Origin: Myxococcales bacterium
GTDB lineage: Bacteria; Myxococcota_A; Polyangia; Palsa-1104
DNA: 5,702 bases
Direction of reading: 5' to 3'
Assembly (NCBI GenBank): GCA_023248835.1
Contig: JAHFDU010000270.1
Span: 1 to 5,702, forward strand
Positions 1 through 5,648 of this stretch are shown here, in pieces. Under the pieces are notes generated by a model. It did not search any database. It was not told the DNA's origin and was given only the letters and a program-made list of their open reading frames with translations. Within the stretch, counting starts at the first letter, position 1. Each line of letters starts with the position of its first letter. Both the position numbers and the translations under genes were made by a program.

Positions 1-6
1 CTTGTG

Positions 7-21
7 CTTCGACAAGCTCAG
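7..21. repeat. Extra inverted half-site of the palindromic element
   Basis: The 15 bases CTTCGACAAGCTCAG are the reverse complement of 52-66 in copy A at 14 of 15 positions, with a 30-nt spacer. This may be the right end of another element that extends left of the window, or the outer arm of a compound hairpin (7-66). Confidence 0.65.
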
Positions 22-42
22 CATAATCGGGGGGACTTATGG

Positions 43-94
43 CCGCTCATCCTGAGCCTGTCGAAGGACGCTGCGTTCCGCTCAGGGTGCACGG
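43..94. repeat. Short copy (A) of a REP-like palindromic element, 52 nt
   Basis: The outer arms 43-56 and 81-94 pair at 11 of 14 positions. The left part (43-68) matches copy B (4883-4908) at 23 of 26 bases and the right part (69-94) matches 4939-4964 at 22 of 26. The only length difference is a 30-nt internal segment present in B and absent here. The CCTGAGCCTGTCGAAGG core is a common dispersed intergenic repeat in many bacterial genomes. It translates to HPEPVEG, a frequent source of false ORFs. No transposase is nearby. Confidence 0.8.
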
Positions 95-144
95 ACTGGG
101 TGGCGTGAACGCTTACGACGAGTATTCGGCAACCTCCAATAATC

Positions 145-165
145 ATGTTAACTTTATAGACTCGC
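145..165 (+). promoter_or_regulatory. Candidate -10 box and tiny upstream ORF directly ahead of rel
   Basis: TATAGA at 155-160 resembles a -10 box. Initiation 6-8 nt further on would fall at the rel ATG (166), giving a leaderless mRNA and explaining the absence of a Shine-Dalgarno. No good -35 box is found 16-18 nt upstream. The same stretch contains a four-codon ORF, ATG-TTA-ACT-TTA-TAG (145-159), that would matter only if transcription begins further upstream. Weak, motif-level evidence. Confidence 0.25.
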
Positions 166-2325
166 ATGTTGCGACTGCAGGACATTTTACACAAAGTCTC
201 CGACTACAATCCGAGCGCTGACGTTGCGATTATCCAGCGCGCTTATGATTTTGCCGCCAAGGCGCACGATGGCCAGCTGCGTCGTTCGGGCGACCCATTC
301 GTGGTTCATCCGCTCGGTGTGGCATCGACCATCGCCGATCTCAAACTCGATGTGCCGTCGGTGTGCGCTGGATTGCTCCACGATTGCGTCGAAGACACTT
401 CGGCGACCACCGAAGAATTGTCCAAAGTGTTCGGCAGCGAGGTGGCGTTTCTCGTCGACGGTGTCACCAAACTTGGCAAGATCGCTTGGAACACTCGGGA
501 GGAGCGCCAAGCCGAGAATTTTCGCAAGATGCTGCTCGCGATGGCGCGCGACATTCGCGTTATTCTGATCAAGCTTGCCGATCGCGTCGACAACATGCGC
601 ACGCTCGATTCGATGCCGGCGGAAAAGCAGGAGCGGATTGCGCAAGAGACGATGGACATTTACGCGCCACTGGCCAATCGACTCGGTATTCAATGGGTCA
701 AAATCGAGCTCGAAGATTTGTCGTTCAAATATCTTTTTCGCAAAGACTACGACGATCTGATTGGCAAGGTTTCGAAGTATCACAAGGAGCGACAGAAATA
801 CATCGACGATGTCACCAAGACTTTGAAGACCGAGCTGCACCAAGCCAACATCGAGTGCGAAGTCAAAGGCCGGCCCAAACACTTGTGGTCGATTCACCAA
901 AAAATGAAACGCACCGGGCGCGAGCTTGAGCAGCTGTTCGACATCGTCGCGTTTCGCGTGCTGGTCGACTCGGTGCGCGCCTGTTACGAGACGCTTGGCG
1001 TGGTGCACTCGAAATGGACGCCGATTCCCGGTCGCTTCAAAGATTTCATCGCGCTGCCCAAACCCAACATGTATCAGTCGCTGCACACTTCCGTCATCGG
1101 CCCGCGCGGCGAGCGCATGGAAGTGCAGATTCGGACGCCTGAGATGCATCGCGTCGCCGAAGAGGGCATTGCGGCGCACTGGCGCTACAAAGAGGGACGC
1201 TCGTTCGATCCGCGTGAAGAAAAAGATCAAAAGCGATTCGCTTGGCTGCGCCAGCTAATGGAGTGGCAGCGCGACTTAAAAGATCCAACCGAGTTTATCG
1301 AAACTGTAAAGATCGATCTGTTCGCTGACGAGGTCTATGTTTTTACGCCGAAGGGCGACGTCAAGGCGCTGCCGCAAGGCGCCAATCCGATCGATCTGGC
1401 TTACTTGGTCCACACCGAGGTCGGACATCACTGCTCGGGCGCTCGGGTCAACGGTCTCATCGTTCCTTTGCGCTACACCCTGCGCAACGGCGACACCGTC
1501 GAGATCATCACTTCGCCCAATCAGAAACCCAACAAGGATTGGCTCAAATACGTTGCGACCTCGTCGGCCAAAGCGAAAATTCGCAACTACCTGCGCGCCG
1601 AGACGCGCGAGCGATCGAAGACGCTTGGCCGCGAACTGCTCGAGCGCGAGTTCAAACGCTACGGCATCGGTTTTGCCAAAGTGCTGAAGGGCGGCGATCT
1701 GGATCGCGCCGCGGAAACGCTACATCTGTCGTCGGGCGACGATCTACTGATTGCAGTGGGTTACGGAAAAATTTTGCCGGCCGACGTGATCGAAGCCGTG
1801 GTCCCCGAAGACAAACGCCAGCTTTTGCCCGAGCCGGCGCCAACCGCAAATCCGATCACCCAGCTGATTCGCAAAGTCACTCGTCGTCAAACCGCGGGCA
1901 TCAAAGTCGCAGGTGAAGACGACGTGCTGGTGCGCTTTGCCAAGTGCTGCTCGCCGCTGCCAGGCGATCCGATCGTTGGGTTTATCACTCGCGGGCGCGG
2001 CGTCAGCGTGCACACGCTCGGCTGCCAAAAAGGGGTCGATCAGGATCCCGACCGACGCGTCGACGTCGAGTGGGATGGCAAGCTCAAATCACCGCGGCCA
2101 GTTTCGATTGAGGTGGTGTGCGCCGATAAACCGGGTCTGCTGGCGAGCATTTCGCAATCGTTCAACGATCTCGGTGTCAATATTTCGCAGGCCAACTGTC
2201 GCTCGATGGATGGAGTAAAAGCGGTCAATACTTTTCAGTTTGCCGTGAGCGATCTCGAGCATCTCAAAAGCATCATGCGGACGCTGCAGAAAATAAACGG
2301 CGTCTACTCAGTGGCCAGAATCTAG
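166..2325 (+). CDS. relA/spoT: Bifunctional (p)ppGpp synthetase / (p)ppGpp 3'-pyrophosphohydrolase (Rel/SpoT family), 719 aa
   Basis: Cytosolic, ribosome-associated enzyme of the stringent response. It makes (p)ppGpp from ATP and GDP/GTP and hydrolyses it back. All domains of a long RSH protein are present in order. The HD hydrolase (about residues 25-180) keeps H48, the HD pair H72-D73, E76-D77 and the ADR..N motif (D139, N143). The synthetase (about 230-345) has FD at 258-259, the RxKD signature as RFKD at 290-293 (the bifunctional Rel/SpoT form, not the EXDD of synthetase-only RelA), YQSLHT at 303-308 and catalytic E319 in EVQIRT. TGS spans about 385-450, a helical region follows, the zinc-finger/conserved-cysteine domain has C594, C595, H616 and C620, and ACT covers about 645-719. 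Every catalytic residue I checked is intact, so both activities are expected. The ATG at 166 gives the usual RSH N-terminus, although no Shine-Dalgarno precedes it. The gene stands alone and converges on the purine cluster. The family is certain; the start is likely. Confidence 0.97.
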   Translation: MLRLQDILHKVSDYNPSADVAIIQRAYDFAAKAHDGQLRRSGDPFVVHPLGVASTIADLKLDVPSVCAGLLHDCVEDTSATTEELSKVFGSEVAFLVDGVTKLGKIAWNTREERQAENFRKMLLAMARDIRVILIKLADRVDNMRTLDSMPAEKQERIAQETMDIYAPLANRLGIQWVKIELEDLSFKYLFRKDYDDLIGKVSKYHKERQKYIDDVTKTLKTELHQANIECEVKGRPKHLWSIHQKMKRTGRELEQLFDIVAFRVLVDSVRACYETLGVVHSKWTPIPGRFKDFIALPKPNMYQSLHTSVIGPRGERMEVQIRTPEMHRVAEEGIAAHWRYKEGRSFDPREEKDQKRFAWLRQLMEWQRDLKDPTEFIETVKIDLFADEVYVFTPKGDVKALPQGANPIDLAYLVHTEVGHHCSGARVNGLIVPLRYTLRNGDTVEIITSPNQKPNKDWLKYVATSSAKAKIRNYLRAETRERSKTLGRELLEREFKRYGIGFAKVLKGGDLDRAAETLHLSSGDDLLIAVGYGKILPADVIEAVVPEDKRQLLPEPAPTANPITQLIRKVTRRQTAGIKVAGEDDVLVRFAKCCSPLPGDPIVGFITRGRGVSVHTLGCQKGVDQDPDRRVDVEWDGKLKSPRPVSIEVVCADKPGLLASISQSFNDLGVNISQANCRSMDGVKAVNTFQFAVSDLEHLKSIMRTLQKINGVYSVARI

Positions 2326-2421
2326 GCCAGCTCAGTCGTCACTGTCGGTGGTGCTTCAGCGTAGGCAACGCTGGACCTCGTAAACGGATCGTCGCCGTCG
2401 CCGACAAGGTCAACGACAACG
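2326..2421. other. Intergenic region after rel, with a small stem-loop
   Basis: This is the left part of the 439-bp stretch between the converging rel and DUF523 genes. A stem-loop at 2357-2373 (CAGCGT, 5-nt loop, ACGCTG) follows the rel stop by about 30 nt but has no following T-run, so it is at most a weak terminator candidate. No gene or RNA is recognised here. The rest of the gap holds the hexamer repeat, a hairpin and the orphan ORF. Confidence 0.5.
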
Positions 2422-2434
2422 CTAACGCCAACGC
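2411..2434. repeat. Hexamer tandem repeat, four copies
   Basis: Four successive 6-nt units CAACGA, CAACGC, TAACGC, CAACGC. It lies in the convergent intergenic region and supplies the TAG stop of the orphan minus-strand ORF. Confidence 0.7.
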
Positions 2435-2721
2435 GGATCGATCACGTCAAGGTGATTTCGATCGAAGCTGCTGCACTTTCGGTGGGCGCTTGCGCGCGCG
2501 GTCGACGCAAGAAGCAGTGCAGCGACGCCGAGTAGATTTTGCAATCCGTCGGCGGCGAGGAACCCGCGTGCCGCGACCGGGTCGCCGAAGTGTTTGCCCC
2601 ACAACGCCGCGCCACTACCGTCGAGCGAAGTGACATAGCCGATCGCGACGTTGCCGGCGGCGATGTACAGCGAATAGCGCAATCCTGCCGAGGCGGCGTG
2701 GTTGCCAATCACTTCGAGCAC
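2422..2721 (-). pseudogene. Orphan ORF, possible remnant of a small membrane protein (99 codons)
   Basis: Not recognised. The frame starts with GTG at 2719-2721 and encodes two hydrophobic stretches, about residues 14-34 (GLRYSLYIAAGNVAIGYVTS) and 53-75 (GFLAADGLQNLLGVAALLLA), joined by a polar loop with LWGKHFGDPVAARG. Codon choice is GC-rich like the neighbours, which suggests coding origin. Against a working gene: there is no Shine-Dalgarno, the same frame stays open upstream to 2811 without any ATG, GTG or TTG, and the tail after about residue 76 is low-complexity, crosses a hairpin and ends in TAG inside a hexamer repeat. It follows the DUF523 gene on the same strand after a 43-bp gap. 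A decayed fragment seems more likely than an expressed small protein; chance ORF is also possible. Confidence 0.3.
2436..2463. repeat. Imperfect hairpin with a two-base bulge
   Basis: GATCG-ATCAC (2436-2445) pairs with GTGAT (2452-2456) and CGATC (2459-2463), with a 6-nt loop and a TT bulge. It sits between the two converging units and could slow polymerase or protect a 3' end, but it lacks a T-tract on either strand. Confidence 0.4.
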
Positions 2722-2764
2722 GAAGGCGGTGAAAGCGCACGGTGTTAAGTGAACGACATTGACC

Positions 2765-3274
2765 TTAGCAGTTCTTAGTTTCCTCGGAAACGATTGGCAA
2801 CCCTCTTTTTCCTAGCCGCGCGGCAAAGCGACCTTTTCCGTCGCGAATGCCGTCGGGACCGTGGACTTTGTGGACGCCGCAGGAGGGGCTGCGCTCTTTG
2901 AGTAACGCGCGCTTTGCGCCGCCAAGGTCTGCAAAAAGATCGGCGAGTCGCACCCCGGCTTCGAGTTCTGTAGTGACATCGCGGCCGCGAGCGTCGATCG
3001 CCGATTTTCCGTCGGTGGACAGGGTAATGGTCAAACGCGGTACGCCGAAGCGGGCCAACACTTCGGGACAGAGCGGCAGTACCTCGACGTCGCCGAGCTC
3101 GGCGAGTGCGGTCTCGTTCTTGCGGTGGCCGCCGTCGTGGCGACAAGCAATTCCGACGAGACAGGCGGAAACCACGACCACCTCTTTGCCAGCGCCCTTG
3201 ATGCGCGCAAGTTCGGCGCGCGCCGCTTCGCTCTCGCCGTGCAAGAGCTGGTAACGCTGAAGTAGGTCAGCCAT
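2765..3274 (-). CDS. DUF523 / TudS-like predicted [4Fe-4S] desulfidase-family protein, 169 aa
   Basis: DUF523-family protein. Characterised members (TudS) are cytosolic enzymes that remove sulfur from thiouracil or 4-thiouridine monophosphate using a [4Fe-4S] cluster held by three cysteines. The hallmark motifs are visible: SACLVG (C38), CPE (C69), a PR pair at 79-80 and KERSPSCG (C132). C44 in GIACRHDGG and the terminal C169 are extra cysteines. The chosen ATG overlaps the end of purN by 8 nt (ATGGCTGA), which supports translational coupling, and no Shine-Dalgarno precedes it. This start gives about 30 charged, helix-prone residues before the first strand (VVVVSACL), longer than the few residues usual in the family. 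An internal GTG start (codon 32 at 3179-3181, or codon 34 preceded by GAGG) is a possible alternative. A longer upstream frame reaching 3517 lies inside purN and is not credible. Family membership is confident; the substrate is unknown. Confidence 0.87.
   Translation of the reverse strand: MADLLQRYQLLHGESEAARAELARIKGAGKEVVVVSACLVGIACRHDGGHRKNETALAELGDVEVLPLCPEVLARFGVPRLTITLSTDGKSAIDARGRDVTTELEAGVRLADLFADLGGAKRALLKERSPSCGVHKVHGPDGIRDGKGRFAARLGKRGLPIVSEETKNC
3267..3274 (-). promoter_or_regulatory. 8-nt stop/start overlap coupling purN to the DUF523 gene
   Basis: ATGGCTGA contains the DUF523 start (3272-3274) and the purN stop TGA (3267-3269). Since no Shine-Dalgarno precedes the ATG, re-initiation by ribosomes finishing purN is the likely mode. 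Confidence 0.65.
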
Positions 3275-3875
3275 TGCGTACGCGTACTTGTCTGCCTTCG
3301 AGCTCGATGCGCCCTTCGGCGAAAAGCTGCAGCGCGCGTGGGAAGAGGCGATGCTCTTCGACCAGAATGCGGGCGGTGAGTGCGGCTTCGTCGTCGCCGT
3401 CGAGGACTGGGACTGCGGCTTGCGCAATGATCGCACCGGAATCACAGCCAACGTCGACAAAATGGACGGTGCAGCCAGAAACTTTGACCCCGTGCTCGAG
3501 CGCCTGTCGCTGCGCATGCAAGCCGGGGAACGCCGGCAGCAGCGACGGGTGGATGTTGATCACACGGCTGGGAAATGCTTCGAGCAGCCGCGAAGAGACG
3601 ATCCGCATGAAACCGGCAAGCGCGACAAAATCGATGTTGGCCGAGCGCAACGCCTGCCCGAGCGCGTCGTCATAAGCTTCACGGGTTGCAAAACTGCGGT
3701 GCGGCAATACCAACGTCTCGACGTTGGCTGCACGTGCCCGTTCCAGCGCATGCACGCCGTCGACGTTCGAAATCACCAGGCGCACGTGAGCAGACAATTG
3801 CTGTTTTGCCTCAGCGTCGAGAATGGCTTGCAGATTGGAACCGTTTCCCGACACCAGGACAGCGAGATTTTTCAT
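3267..3875 (-). CDS. purN: Phosphoribosylglycinamide formyltransferase PurN (GART), 202 aa
   Basis: Cytosolic enzyme of de novo purine synthesis that transfers the formyl group of 10-formyl-tetrahydrofolate to GAR, giving FGAR. The N-terminal phosphate-binding motif SGNGSNLQ is at residues 9-16. The folate-site and catalytic block INIHPSLLPAFPG is at 107-118, with N107 and H109 matching E. coli N106 and H108. D145 in VDVGCDSGAII matches D144. GFMRI at 88-92 is also typical. Length is close to the usual 190-215 residues. The ATG at 3873-3875 overlaps the purM stop as ATGA, so translation is probably coupled to purM. Its own stop lies inside the first codons of the DUF523 gene. No sign of truncation or frameshift was seen. 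Confidence 0.97.
   Translation of the reverse strand: MKNLAVLVSGNGSNLQAILDAEAKQQLSAHVRLVISNVDGVHALERARAANVETLVLPHRSFATREAYDDALGQALRSANIDFVALAGFMRIVSSRLLEAFPSRVINIHPSLLPAFPGLHAQRQALEHGVKVSGCTVHFVDVGCDSGAIIAQAAVPVLDGDDEAALTARILVEEHRLFPRALQLFAEGRIELEGRQVRVRNG
3872..3875 (-). promoter_or_regulatory. ATGA stop/start overlap coupling purM to purN
   Basis: The purM TGA (3872-3874) and purN ATG (3873-3875) share bases. This is the classic arrangement for coupled translation and shows that the two genes share one mRNA. Confidence 0.85.
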
Positions 3876-4867
3876 ACGAACTCGACTGCGGGCTCGCCGG
3901 TCTGCGCCGTGATCTCACCGACGACAAAACAGGGCTCACCGAGCGCGCCGGTCACGGTATCGACGCTCGATTTGTCGGTCACCAGCAGCATGCCAAGCCC
4001 AAGGTTGAAGGTGCGCCGCATCTCTGGTCGCTCGACCCCAGTTTTTGCGATGCGCGCAAAAATCTCGGGCTCGGGCCAACTTCTTTCATCCAGACGCATA
4101 CCCAGCCCCGGCGGCAAAATGCGAGGAGGATTTTCAACCAAGCCGCCACCGGTGATGTGTGCCGCGCCTTTGATGCGATCGGTAGCAATCGCCGCTCGCA
4201 GCGCGCGCACATAGATTCGGGTCGGTCGCAAGAGTTCGTCGGCAATTTCGTTGAGCGAAAGTTTGGCGCGCTCGAGCAGCGCGAGTCGTGCCAGCGAATA
4301 ACCGTTGGAATGCAGCCCGCTCGACGGCAATCCCAGCACGATATCGCCCGGGACGATCGATTTCCCGTCGAGGATTTTCGATTTCTCGACGATGCCGACT
4401 GCGAATCCTGCCAGATCGTATTCGCCGTCAGCGTAGAAACCGGGAAGTTCGGCGGTTTCGCCGCCGATGAGCGCGCAGCCCGCCTCTTTGCAGCCGGTGG
4501 CGATGCCCGCGATCACCGCTTCTGCCGTCGACACCTCGAGTTTTCCACTGGCGAAATAGTCGAGAAAGTAGAGCGGCTCGGCGCCCGAGACGACGATGTC
4601 ATTGACGCACATCGCCACCAGATCGATGCCGACGGTGTCGTGCCGTCCGGTGGCGAAAGCAATTTTCAGTTTGGTGCCGACGCCGTCGGTGCCGGAGACC
4701 AAGACCGGTTCGCGGTATCCGGCGGGCAGCGCGAACAGGCCGCCAAAACCGCCGAGATCGCCGAGCACGCCGGGACGAAACGTGCGCCTGACGTGGGGCT
4801 TGATGCGCTCGACCAAGGTGTCGCCGGCTTCAATATCTACCCCGGCGTCACGATAGGTAATACTCAT
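3872..4867 (-). CDS. purM: Phosphoribosylformylglycinamidine cyclo-ligase PurM (AIR synthetase), 331 aa
   Basis: Cytosolic ATP-dependent enzyme that closes the imidazole ring, converting FGAM to aminoimidazole ribonucleotide. Family motifs run the whole length: YRDAGVDIEAGD at 5-16, the ATP-binding VSGTDGVGTKLK at 57-68, MCVNDI at 86-91, GGETAELPG at 135-143, LPSSGLHSNGYSL at 180-192, HITGGGL.EN.PR at 237-249 and FNLGLGM at 287-293. At 331 residues it is slightly shorter than the common 340-350, with no motif missing. The ATG at 4865-4867 sits just before the conserved YRDAG block, so the start is well fixed, although the only purine-rich stretch upstream is GGAA about 13-16 nt away. Directly upstream lies the hairpin repeat at 4883-4964. 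I see no clear promoter in the 119-bp gap, so transcription may come from the macro-domain gene. Confidence 0.97.
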   Translation of the reverse strand: MSITYRDAGVDIEAGDTLVERIKPHVRRTFRPGVLGDLGGFGGLFALPAGYREPVLVSGTDGVGTKLKIAFATGRHDTVGIDLVAMCVNDIVVSGAEPLYFLDYFASGKLEVSTAEAVIAGIATGCKEAGCALIGGETAELPGFYADGEYDLAGFAVGIVEKSKILDGKSIVPGDIVLGLPSSGLHSNGYSLARLALLERAKLSLNEIADELLRPTRIYVRALRAAIATDRIKGAAHITGGGLVENPPRILPPGLGMRLDERSWPEPEIFARIAKTGVERPEMRRTFNLGLGMLLVTDKSSVDTVTGALGEPCFVVGEITAQTGEPAVEFV

Positions 4868-4882
4868 GGTAGGGGTTGATTT

Positions 4883-4964
4883 CCGCTCGCCCTGAGCCTG
4901 TCGAAGGGCAAACGCAGATTGTTGTCGCCCTTCGACTTCGCTGCGCTTCGCTCAGGGTGAGCGG
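4883..4964. repeat. Long copy (B) of the REP-like palindromic element, 82 nt
   Basis: Nested inverted repeats: outer arms 4883-4896 and 4951-4964 match at 13 of 14 positions, and inner arms 4900-4909 and 4927-4936 are a perfect 10-bp match, so the RNA could form a long hairpin. It fills most of the 119-bp gap between the macro-domain gene and purM, ending 15 nt before the purM start codon. If the two genes share a transcript, the hairpin would sit in the mRNA just ahead of the purM ribosome entry site. There is no U-tract, so it is not a classic intrinsic terminator. Confidence 0.85.
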
Positions 4965-4986
4965 ACATAGATCGCGCCCGGCTCAT

Positions 4987-5508
4987 TTACCCCTGCTGCG
5001 CGCCGCGCCCGCAGTCTTCAAACGCCCACATCAGCTCTTGGTCGACGGCAACTAGATAGACCGTCGAGGGCGCGGGTGCTTTGTGCGCCTTGAGCTCGTC
5101 GACCATGGCGCGGGCGGCTTCGTCAAACGGCACGCCGCCCTGGCCGGTGCCGAGACCAGGAATCGCGATCGTCGCCAAATTGTGGCGCGCCGCCGCGAGC
5201 AGCGCCGCTCGGACCGCCTTGCGCACGTTTTCGACGCCTACCTTCATGCCCGGCTCTTCCATGGTGGGAGCGTGAATGACCGATTTGCAATAGAGATTAC
5301 CGGCACTGGTGACGATCGCTGCACCCACCGCAATCGGCGCGCAGGCTTGGGCTTCGACTTCAATGGTGGGGCCGCCCTCGTCGGCAATCGCGCCGGCGAC
5401 CCCACCGCGCATGAGGCAGCGCGAATTGGCGGGATTGACGATCGCATCCACCGTCAATTGGGTCAGATCGGCCCTGATTACGTGCACAACCATGCGCGGT
5501 ATATTCAT
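4987..5508 (-). CDS. Macro domain protein (ADP-ribose / O-acetyl-ADP-ribose binding, probable hydrolase), 173 aa
   Basis: Stand-alone macro domain. Family members bind ADP-ribose, and many remove ADP-ribose from proteins or nucleic acids or deacetylate O-acetyl-ADP-ribose in the cytosol. Numbered from the ATG at 5506-5508, the typical order is seen: strand VVHVIRADLT (7-16), DAIVNPANS (21-29), the loop MRGGVAGAI (33-41), TSAGNL and VIHAPTMEEPGMK in the middle, and the phosphate loop IPGLGTGQGGVP (116-127). The usual MGGGVAGAI has R in place of its first glycine, and the GDIT-like motif is ADLT. Substrate choice cannot be read from sequence. Start choice is uncertain: TTG at 5530-5532 adds 8 residues and ATG at 5491-5493 removes 5. 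I prefer 5508 because GAGA lies just upstream and a candidate promoter ends near 5534. It is upstream of purM on the same strand. Confidence 0.9.
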   Translation of the reverse strand: MNIPRMVVHVIRADLTQLTVDAIVNPANSRCLMRGGVAGAIADEGGPTIEVEAQACAPIAVGAAIVTSAGNLYCKSVIHAPTMEEPGMKVGVENVRKAVRAALLAAARHNLATIAIPGLGTGQGGVPFDEAARAMVDELKAHKAPAPSTVYLVAVDQELMWAFEDCGRGAQQG

Positions 5509-5533
5509 GATCTCGGCCGTCGCCGTCAACAAA

Positions 5534-5563
5534 ATAGTCCCATTCCCGCAAGTTTGTCGTCAA
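5534..5563 (-). promoter_or_regulatory. Candidate sigma-70-type promoter for the macro-domain gene (and possibly purMN)
   Basis: On the minus strand TTGACG (5563-5558) matches the -35 consensus at 5 of 6 positions. It is followed after 18 nt by GACTAT (5539-5534), a 3-of-6 match to the -10 box that keeps the important A2 and final T. Transcription would begin near 5527, about 20 nt before the preferred ATG at 5508. A second TTGACG at 5529-5524 lacks a good partner. Confidence 0.3.
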
Positions 5564-5585
5564 CGGGGCTGGATAGTGAGCCAGG

Positions 5586-5607
5586 GGCGCTCGGAAGTCC
5601 GAGCGCC
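5586..5607. repeat. Perfect 10-bp inverted repeat (hairpin)
   Basis: GGCGCTCGGA (5586-5595) and TCCGAGCGCC (5598-5607) are perfect reverse complements separated by AG, so a 9-bp GC-rich stem with a 4-nt loop would form. No T-run follows on either strand. It lies between the possible upstream gene end and the macro-domain promoter candidate. Confidence 0.7.
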
Positions 5608-5610
5608 GCC

Positions 5611-5636
5611 GACAGCTCACAGCCTACAGCCGACAG
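5611..5636. repeat. Heptamer tandem repeat, about 3.7 copies
   Basis: Units GACAGCT, CACAGCC, TACAGCC and the partial GACAG follow a NACAGCC pattern. It directly follows the hairpin at 5586-5607 in non-coding DNA. Confidence 0.6.
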
Positions 5637-5648
5637 TTTCGGATTCAT

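Noticed and set aside
39..221. 60-codon plus-strand ORF beginning MAAHPEPVEGR
   Set aside because: It is the translation of repeat copy A (HPEPVEG is typical of this repeat) and runs out of frame into rel.
187..1230. 347-codon minus-strand ORF
   Set aside because: Antisense shadow of rel, whose hydrolase and synthetase motifs are intact throughout. The shadow has no recognisable domain.
3276..3287. Short palindromes GCGTACGC / GTACGCGTAC ahead of the DUF523 start
   Set aside because: They lie within the purN coding sequence and are short enough to arise by chance from GC-rich codons.
3275..3517. 81-codon upstream extension of the DUF523 frame
   Set aside because: It lies inside purN, is serine-rich and unlike DUF523 proteins. 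The ATG at 3272-3274 with the stop/start overlap is the better start.
3288..4879. Two long plus-strand ORFs (308 and 397 codons) over purN and purM
   Set aside because: Antisense shadows of two clearly identified enzymes; their sequences are arginine- and glutamine-rich and lack any family motif.
5586..5607. Intrinsic terminator at the perfect hairpin
   Set aside because: No run of T follows on either strand.
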